Source of the DNA: Saccoglossus kowalevskii
Taxonomy: Eukaryota; Hemichordata; Enteropneusta; Harrimaniidae
Length of the DNA: 24,158 bases
Assembly (NCBI RefSeq): GCF_000003605.2
Contig: NW_003112483.1
Coordinates: 120,204 to 144,361, forward strand
Direction of reading: 5' to 3'
In this document: piece after piece, positions 12,801 to 21,800 of the stretch
Layout of the letters: every line of letters starts with the position of its first letter
How positions within the stretch are numbered: the stretch's first letter is position 1
Position numbers and translations under genes: made by a program
Notes under the pieces: generated by a model
Seen by the model: the letters and a program-made list of their open reading frames with translations, nothing else
Told to the model about the DNA's origin: nothing
Database searches by the model: none

Positions 12801-15800
12801 TTCTGATGAATGTAAAATATAGGAAAAAATCATTCCTTCAGTGAAATTAGCAAAAATTATTTCCAAGTGAAAATAAAGTATTTTACAGTATATCATTTTC
12901 TCCTAAACTCCATTACATTGTGTATGTATTAGCATTCCAAACTGCATCATATCCTAAAATCCTAAAATTCTTTTTTTCACAGAGCTGACTGGCCATCAGC
13001 AAAAGGTTTACTGGGAGAAGCAAACTTCTTGAAAAAACTTCAAGAATATGACAAAGAAAATATGCCAGATTCAACTTTAAGAAAACTCAAGAAGTACATA
13101 GAGAATCCAAAATTTCTACCTGAAATTGTGGAGAAGACATCCAAGGTATGCATTATTTACTATACTGTGGGTATAAATTCATTTTTAGCAAGTGGTATTA
13201 TGACACTCATCATGTGATGATAACCAAACAACTTTTATTCTATAGTATCACTTGCTTTTGACTTTCTTTTCCCCCATAATAATTGGCATTTGTTTTTGTT
13301 TGGTGTTTAGGCTTGTAAATCAATGTGTATGTGGGTGAGAGCCATGGACTTGTTTGCCAGAGTATTTAGAACAGTACAACCTAAAAAAGAAAGGTAAGAA
13401 AAAATATAATGGTAGACTACATTGTTGATCTTGAATATTGCCATGAGTTAAATAATTCCACTCGAATACTTTTAATCTTGCATTCACAAAAATCTTTGCT
13501 TTGTACTGTAAAATCTGTATTAAAAGCCGCGGCTTCTAATAAAATGGTACAATGCAACAGAGGGGATGCGGCTTCTATTAGAGCGTCCTACACATATGAG
13601 AAATGGTGAATTTTTAGGTCTCAGTTGTTCAAAAAGAATGGGTGCGGCTTCTATTCGGGATGCGGCTTCTAATACAGATTTTACGGTATTATAAAGTAAC
13701 ATTTTCTTATCACAGATTGGCGGCTGCTGAGGCTGAATTGAATGCTACAATGGCAGTGTTGAAAGAGAAACAAGATAAACTTGCAGGTGTAGAAGCTAAG
13801 ATTGCTGAACTGCAGGCACAGTATGAGGATAGTGTGGACGAGAAAGATAAACTACAAAAGAAGATGGCGCAAACATCTGGCCGACTAAAGAGAGCTGGAA
13901 AGTTAACCACTGCACTTGGGGATGAACAAATTAGATGGTCCATAAGTGTAAAGGTAAATAAATTGATTCACCAATAAATAGTTCTACCGTGGCAAACTGG
14001 TATCCTATTGTATCATAAACCATAGGATCAGCAGTTGACTATCAAATGATTTTTTTTTTTTTTTATAAATATTTTTTGTGCCAGGCGACAGTTTCGGACA
14101 TTCAGTGTCACTGTTGTCTCTCCTGACTTTTTTTTTGTATGTGCAAATTCCATGTGCTAGTGACAACAGCTAGTGCATTTTGCCACAGAAGTCATATTCA
14201 TGTTTGGGACTACATGACAGGGCTGTGTGGCCATCTCTCTGTCAAATAGCAATTTGTAATGCGCTATCCTGGCGTCAATCATTCGCATTCGTTAGTAAAT
14301 GAATCTCGGCCAGTGGAATTGGCCTTCCCATTGAGTCTGTGGTACACTCACCCAAGGTAGGGGTCGACCCTTTTGATGTTCAGCCTGAGGTAAGATTTGA
14401 ACTTGGGTCTACCGATCATGAGTCTGGTGCGACAACCACTATGCTATGCTATCAAATGATAGTGCATCACAATTTGATTGTCTATGAATAATGTAGACTG
14501 TAGACTGTGTTCAATCCTTGTAATGAGAATGTATCTAGTTGAACAATTAAAAAAACAAAAATGGCCAATTGACATCATCAAATAAAGTTGATCCATGTCG
14601 TGATTTGATACAAGTTGGCCAACTGGCAGTCATTTTGTTTTATAATTTTTCAGCTTGGATATATACTTACAACATTCAGTTCACACTATAGAACTGCATC
14701 ATGTACTTGAGCATGTAATTGACCGTTCATATATGATTATAAGAAGCTGTGACATTCTCACTATCTTGTTGTGTAAATCCCACTACAAACATAACATGAC
14801 TTGTTCTTTATTTACAGGACTTTGAAAAAGAAATAGGCGATGTGGTCGGAAATGTATTTGTGGCTGCTGCGTGCGTTGCATATTACGGTGCATTCACAAG
14901 TACATATCGTAATGAGTTAGTTGAGAGATGGACGGACCGATGCAAGGAACTTGAAATCCCCGTCAGTGATGACCTGAGCTTAATAAAAGTCTTAGCCGAC
15001 CCATTTGAGATTAGGCAGTGGAATGCTGATGGTTTGCCTCGTGATACTGTGTCTACTGAGAATGCTATCTTAGTAACAAGAGGGAGAAGATGGCCCCTCA
15101 TGATTGATCCACAAGATCAAGTAGGTTGATAATCTACATTAATAGCGTTCTGTCACCGACATTTGGTTTGTGCCAAACAGTTGAATTATTATTTCTCATA
15201 TGAAACTTTGTTCTTTTGATCCTATGAAATTTGTTCAAATATTCTCTGTAAATAACTTAAAATAGTTAACTAACAATGATCAGAATTCTTGTCTTTTATA
15301 CTATGGTTTTAATTCATCCTATTGTTCACAAAACCATGGTACAAGTTTAGGATCACTAAACTATATTTCACACAAGACACAGTCAGACATCCATAAAAAT
15401 TAGGATTTTCTGAACCAATCACCATCGGTTAATATTGTATAAAGTTTGCACTATATAAAATTTGTTTGGTTGCGTATGATCAAAAAAAAATTGTTATGTA
15501 GTTATAAGATGGGTACTTATGATTGTCAATTATGATTAATATAATTTATTTTGTTGGTTTCCTATGGAAATTTTCTATGAATTGTTCATAAATGTTCTTT
15601 ATGGCAAACAAACAAATATTTCATACTGGGAAAAACAAAACAAAACTTGTGATATCTTGTGTCAAAATCAATAATTTTGAAGCATAGTGATAAAAATGTT
15701 GCTCTTATTTTTTTGGTTGAATGTTCTTAAATAATGCTGATTGTACTGTATCTGTAGGCCAATCGTTGGATTCGGAATAGAGAGATGAAGAATGGTCTCA

Positions 15801-18800
15801 AGATCATCAAGTTGACAGATGCTAATTTCCTGAGAACTCTAGAGAATGCCATTCGTCTTGGTATGCCAGTACTGCTAGAAGAGTTAGCAGAAACCTTAGA
15901 TCCATCTTTGGAACCAGTGCTTCTTAAACAAACATTTGTTTCTGTAAGTTTACAATATTTTCACTAACATTTAACTTCACTATTTGGTATTTTGTGCATA
16001 TTCACTTGGTTTTGAGTTCGCAAATTAGCAGTGAAACAATGAGTTCAATTGTTATTTTACATGTTCACATAGATTTAATTTAGCAGATTTTACTTATTAC
16101 CGAAATAGCAAAATTGTACCCAGTGAGTAATTAATGAATTTACAGTATACACATTATGTGAACTTATCATTAGTCTATACACTTTCAATGTTTTGAAGCA
16201 TTATATGGATAGTGGTGTGTTGAAAGTGAACACACAAGCAATTAACCTTGTTGTATAATAGTTACAAACATCTGGTCACCCTTGAATTAGTTAATTATGT
16301 TAAAATTCAACTTACTGACGATACTGATAATATTTATTTTACTCACTAGGGTGGCCGATTGTTGATTCATCTTGGTGATAGTGATATAGATTACGACAAG
16401 AACTTTCATTTCTACATGACAACTAAACTATCTAATCCGCATTATCTGCCGGAGATTTGTATCAAAGTAACTATTATTAATTTTACTGTCACAAAGTCTG
16501 GTCTTGAAGATCAGTTATTGAGGTATGGATAACTTATATTAAAGTTTATTCTTTTATATCGTTGTTTGAATGCATTATCAGCTACTAGTAAGACTGCATC
16601 ATAGCATGAATTTGAGGAGAAAGTTCACTTAGCTACTATTTGGAATATACTCACACATCTTTCTTTTGAAATCAAGTGTGTATGAATTAAGGGCTTAATA
16701 ATACAAGCCAGGGATTGTATTAACCCTATATTCTGCTTTCAACAGGGACCTCATATAGAGCAAAAAGGGGTTGAATTTGTGTACAGAGTATATCGCTCCA
16801 GTTCATTTTCTTATCTGGACTCGCTACACGAAAATTTTAACACAATCCCTGGTACAAGCCCTCAAACCAGCTGTCTTTCATGTTTACTCTGCCAAGTATA
16901 CTAAAATTGTCTGATTCTCATTTATGAACAGTGATGTTGTGCGTTTAGAAAGACCAGACTTGGAAGAGCAAAGGAATCAACTGATTGTTAGAATCAATGC
17001 TGACAAGAATCAACTCAAGGCCATTGAAGATCGTATATTGAGTTTATTATTCAATTCAGAAGGAAATATTTTAGATAATGAAGAACTGATCAATACATTG
17101 AATGAGTCTAAGGTAACAAATTGTCTGTCATCAACTCTCGTCCATCTGCATGCAAATTGTACAGAATCTATTCTATATCATATTTTCCACACTAGATTAA
17201 TACTGTGCAGCAAATTATCAGTTTCCAGAAATAATGCTTAATTAAATGTACTATGAGTGTATTGAGAAATGACAGAACAGGTATCATGTAAACTTTCCAT
17301 AAAATTGTTATGGTAAAGTTTAATTATTGTGTTTCACCTCTGCCTGTCTTTGTAAAGCATTAGAAATCAACTGTATTCAAAAGTAGATTTTCTCCTTTCT
17401 TGATAAATTCTGTGATTAGCCATGCTGTTACACATATCACTTTTCTAAATATTTGTTTGTACTCTTGCAGGTTACCTCCGGAGTTATACAGAAACGTCTA
17501 GCACAAGCAGAACAAACAGAAATGAAGATTACTGCGGCACGTGAGAAATATCGACCTGTTGCATCACGTGGTTCTGTTATGTACTTTGTTGTGGCATCAT
17601 TAGCTGAGATTGATCCTATGTATCAATACTCACTCAAGTATTTCAAGCAACTGTTCAACAATACGATAGAAACTAGCGAAAAAAGTGATGATCTGCAGAT
17701 CAGGTTAAAAACAGTTTTAGATCAAACTACTATTAATGTCTATTCCAATGTGGCACGTGGCTTATTTGAAGTTCACAAATTGGTCTTCTCATTTATGTTA
17801 TGTGGAGATATCATGAGACTTGAAGAACGCATCAATGATAGCGAGTGGAATTATTTCCTAAGAGGTGCTGCTGCTGTTGAAAAGGTCAGTACAGCTTACA
17901 ATGGCCAGCTTCTGACAACATTATGTTAATTTGTTAATCATTGATAAGATCTCAGTGACTTGAGTCGGAGTAGGCAGTTTTAAAATTCATGTTTCACACT
18001 TCTATGAAGTAATGGAAATCATAGAGCACAAATCCAAGTAGCTTAAATGTAGTTTAATTTACTGTAGAATTCACATAATTGTTCAAATAGCTTTTTAAGT
18101 TTGATTAGATTTTAGAAATTTCACAATATTTTTTTTTTTTGGTAGTCTCGTCCTCCTAAGCCAGAGGAAGAGTGGTGTTCGGAGTCTGTATGGTTTGCAT
18201 GTTGTGATCTTCATGACACTTTACCAGCATTTAGAAACATCACCAAAGAACTTACAGCGACACCAGTCTGGTGTAAAGTTCGTGATCTAGAGGTACGTTA
18301 TGATATATGGTAGATATGATTTGGTAATTGTTGTTCCAAATAACTATTCAAAATAGCTAGACTTTACTTTGGTAGGTTATGTAGATATAAGATCTACTGA
18401 AGAGGAGCCTATTGCTGAAAATATCTGTTTATTCTGTATAGTTAGAATAAAGATTATCATTGCATCCTTCTTATATATCATGTTTATTTACCCAAACTGC
18501 TTTAATCTAATGTATTTATATTTTAATTATGACCAGTTTTTGGGAGGATATTATCTGCCCTTGATTGCCTCTTTATTATCTGAGTATATAATTACATTTT
18601 ATATTATCTTTTATATAATCGCTATAAAAATAACTATTCATCACATAAGACTTTTGATTTGTCATGAATCTTGAAACAATTCTTATCATACACTGCAAAT
18701 TTTGATATACGTGTATGAAAGACATGACATTTTGTATTTGGATTGTTGTAGTGTTATTACAAGCTATTCTTGTTTTTACGAAGTGTTATCAATTATTCTG

Positions 18801-21800
18801 TAGGTGCGATTAAATCCACCTGAATGGGAGGGTTATGGACCAGAACCTGAGTATGTCCCACCTACAGCAGATGAAGAAGATGACGAACCCAAGCCAGATG
18901 ACAATAAAATAAAAGGTCACTGGAATGAAAGATTGACCAATTTCCAAAAATTAATAATGATTAAATCATTCATGGAAGAGAAAGTAAGCAATCGTTTCAG
19001 AATGTTTTCTATTTATAATTTTGTTTTCTATAGATTTGTTTTTCTTATACCATGTGCTATATGGCCAGTTATGATACACTTTACTGCTTGTTAACTGAAA
19101 GTATGAAACCTGAACATATGCAAACTGAGCCAAACTCCACTACTTGTTAATTTTATTTTTATTTTATCCAAATAACAATAAAAACTCTTGAGTAAAAACT
19201 TGAAAACTAGGTTTGTGACAACCTAAATTTTGAAATCTGATAATAAGCCCCACACATTTTAATGCCTGTATACTCAGTATGTATACTATTTGCAGTGCAA
19301 TTTTGACTGTTGGAATACTTGTGTACTCATTATGGCAGAAATATAATCTGTATCCTGTGTGAACTAAGATTTCAGATGTCATGTGTCAACTGAACTTCAT
19401 GAGGTATCCTATTTTGTTCTTACCAGGTTGTATTTGCTGTGACTGACTTTGTTGAAGATAATCTTGGCAAAAGATTTATTGAGAACCCGCCAACAGACTT
19501 AGCCACTTTGTATGAAGACATGGCACCTAGCACACCATTGGTCTTTGTCTTGAGTACAGGTTCTGATCCCATGGGTGCTTTTCAAAGATTTGCACGAGAC
19601 CGTGGATACCTGGAAAAAATCCTGGCTATTTCACTTGGACAAGGTCAAGGACCAGTGGCTGAAAAGTTGATTGCTGGAGCTATTAAAACTGGAGAGTGGG
19701 TTTTCTTACAGGCAAGTACTGGTAACTTTGAATAGATGACAGAGAAATAAACATTTACCGATGTGTCATACATGATTCATCTCTTTGTGATGGCTTATAG
19801 AAATGAAACAGACTCTTGATTGATATGGAAGATATTTATATTGTAATTTGCATTATTTACATGCAGAATTGTCACTTGGCAGCTTCCTGGATGTTGTCAA
19901 TGGAAAATATGATCAAGGCCTTTGGAGAGCCCGGTGCCGAACTACATGAAGACTTCCGTCTGTTTCTTAGTTCCATGCCCACCAAATCTTTTCCAGTGAC
20001 TGTCTTACAAAACAGTGTTAAAGTGACCAATGAACCTCCAAAAGGTCTGAGAGCAAACACCAGAAGGGCATTTACAGAAATAACAGCGCAGTACTTTGAA
20101 GAACACAGTAAGTATTCACCACTGCCATATTATTTTTATTAACAGTGTTTCTGAATCTAGATATTCTTCAGGATATACAGGAGTTTAGCTTCTGTCACTT
20201 GGCTGAACCTGTCAGAAACATGCTTTAGAACACGAATGTTTTAAATTAACCAATCAGAACCCTTTTTACATGTTTATCTGCACAATGAATGATATTGCCA
20301 GTATCTTGGCCGTGATTGGTTACTTGTTGTCTATAGATACTGAACAGATGAATTCTTACTATGTGATAAATACTGCATGTGTAGTTATATTTTTTGTGAT
20401 TTTTTTTATAGTTCTTGGAGTACAGTGGAGGAAAATGATCTTTGGTCTTTGTTTCTTCCATGCCATCATACAAGAAAGAAAGAAATTTGGTCCACTAGGT
20501 TGGAACATCAAGGTAAAATTCTCATCAGTTCCACTTGGATCACAACCAGTTGTAAACTGTCAACTTTCAATGTGCAGTTATAGTAAAGTTCTTATGATAT
20601 TGTTATTTTCTTGCATTGCAGTATGAATTTAATGACAGTGATCGTGAGTGTGCTTTAGAGAATCTTAAGATGTTCTGTGCTGATGGAGAAATACCCTGGG
20701 ATGCGTTGATGTATATCACTGGAGAGGTGAGTTTCTAAGTTGTTAAACACCAAATTTTATGTATCCAAATGAGGATAGTTTTATCTGAGCTATGCCATGA
20801 CCGAGTCAAATTCCATCTTACCCCTGAACTTACGTTTACAGTCGGGTTTCCTGAAGGTATTCCTATGAAGAAATGCCAAATGAATTGCATTTGAATATTT
20901 ATTGTTGTTGTAAATTCATTCTTTAGATCACCTATGGTGGGCGTGTCACGGATGAATGGGATCAAAGATGTCTAAGGACAATCCTCAAAAGATTCTTTGC
21001 TCCTAATACACTGGATGAAGACTATAAATATTCAGATTCCGGTAAGATGCAATACATTTTACAGTAAACCTTAGATGTAAATAGCCACCAACACCTCTTG
21101 AGAGCAAGAGGACCACATCTTTTGTTTTCACCCCCCCCCCCAAATAAGTTTGTATTCTCTCCCATCATGTAAACTTTTTAAAATACATCAGTTATTTAGC
21201 AGTAAAACAGTGGACATAATCGATAAAAGAGAATGAAACACTGTTAATATGAGGGCAAAAACAAGTCACATGGTTCTTTCACTTATAACAAATTCTTGGT
21301 GGTTTATTCTGACTTTTTCTTTCGACGTGTGTTCAGAACTTTTACTGTTCTACTAAATGTTAATTGTTTGAAACTCATAAAAATCTATTTTTATCCTAAG
21401 CATTGAAAAATGAATAAATATATATTGGATTTGTTTGTTTTTCAGGTGTTTATTACTGTCCAGAATATGACACAATACAAGAATTCCGTCAGTACATAGA
21501 AGGTCTGCCTATCATAGATCAACCTGAAATTTTTGGAATGCATCAAAATGCAAACATAGCTTTCCAGGTAAGAACTACCACACACTGTAAATGTGAAGCT
21601 GATGATTTATAAAACCACCGCTGAATATAGTACCTGTGTTGTATATTCAAGCAAAGTGTGAAACTACTCTGCTGGTGATCACATACTGTAAATGCATTAA
21701 TTATTCACTGGGTTTTAATTTGCTATATCAAATCTATATGAATATGAAAAATAAAAAATAAATTAATTTTTTTGTGACAAATTCATGAAAATTAAAAGAT

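Larger units (their letters stand above)
14051..14448 (-). mobile_element. tRNA-derived SINE with 12-bp target duplication (398 bp)
   Basis: Read on the minus strand the element starts with a tRNA-like head at the 14448 end and finishes in a 14-base poly(A) (T run at 14051-14064). CTATCAAATGAT is repeated on both sides, at 14039-14050 and 14449-14460, as left by target-primed reverse transcription. The A box TAGCATAGTGG matches the consensus fully. The B box AGTTCAAATCT lies about 43 bases on and matches about 8 of 11 positions. CAGACTCATGATC in the anticodon-arm position hints at a tRNA-Met (CAT) ancestor, which is weak inference. The body of about 300 bp is unrelated to anything I recognise. 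Confidence 0.88.
13954..14817 (+). other. Intron w24 (864 bp)
   Basis: A GT-AG intron. The SINE at 14051-14448 makes up almost half of it. The remainder, 14461-14817, is AT-rich with no visible feature. Confidence 0.8.

Noticed and set aside
14393-14448. Functional minus-strand tRNA gene
   Set aside because: The acceptor stem does not pair and the B box has drifted. Poly(A) and target duplications show it is the head of a SINE.
18369-18674. Hydrophobic 101-codon frame in intron w30
   Set aside because: Phe, Ile and Tyr bias is what AT-rich DNA yields by chance. There are no neighbouring coding signals or homology.
20270-20626. 118-codon open frame as a separate small membrane protein
   Set aside because: It runs through intron w33, exon w34 and intron w34 in a shifted frame. 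Exon w34 in the correct frame gives the invariant [18 protein letters not shown].
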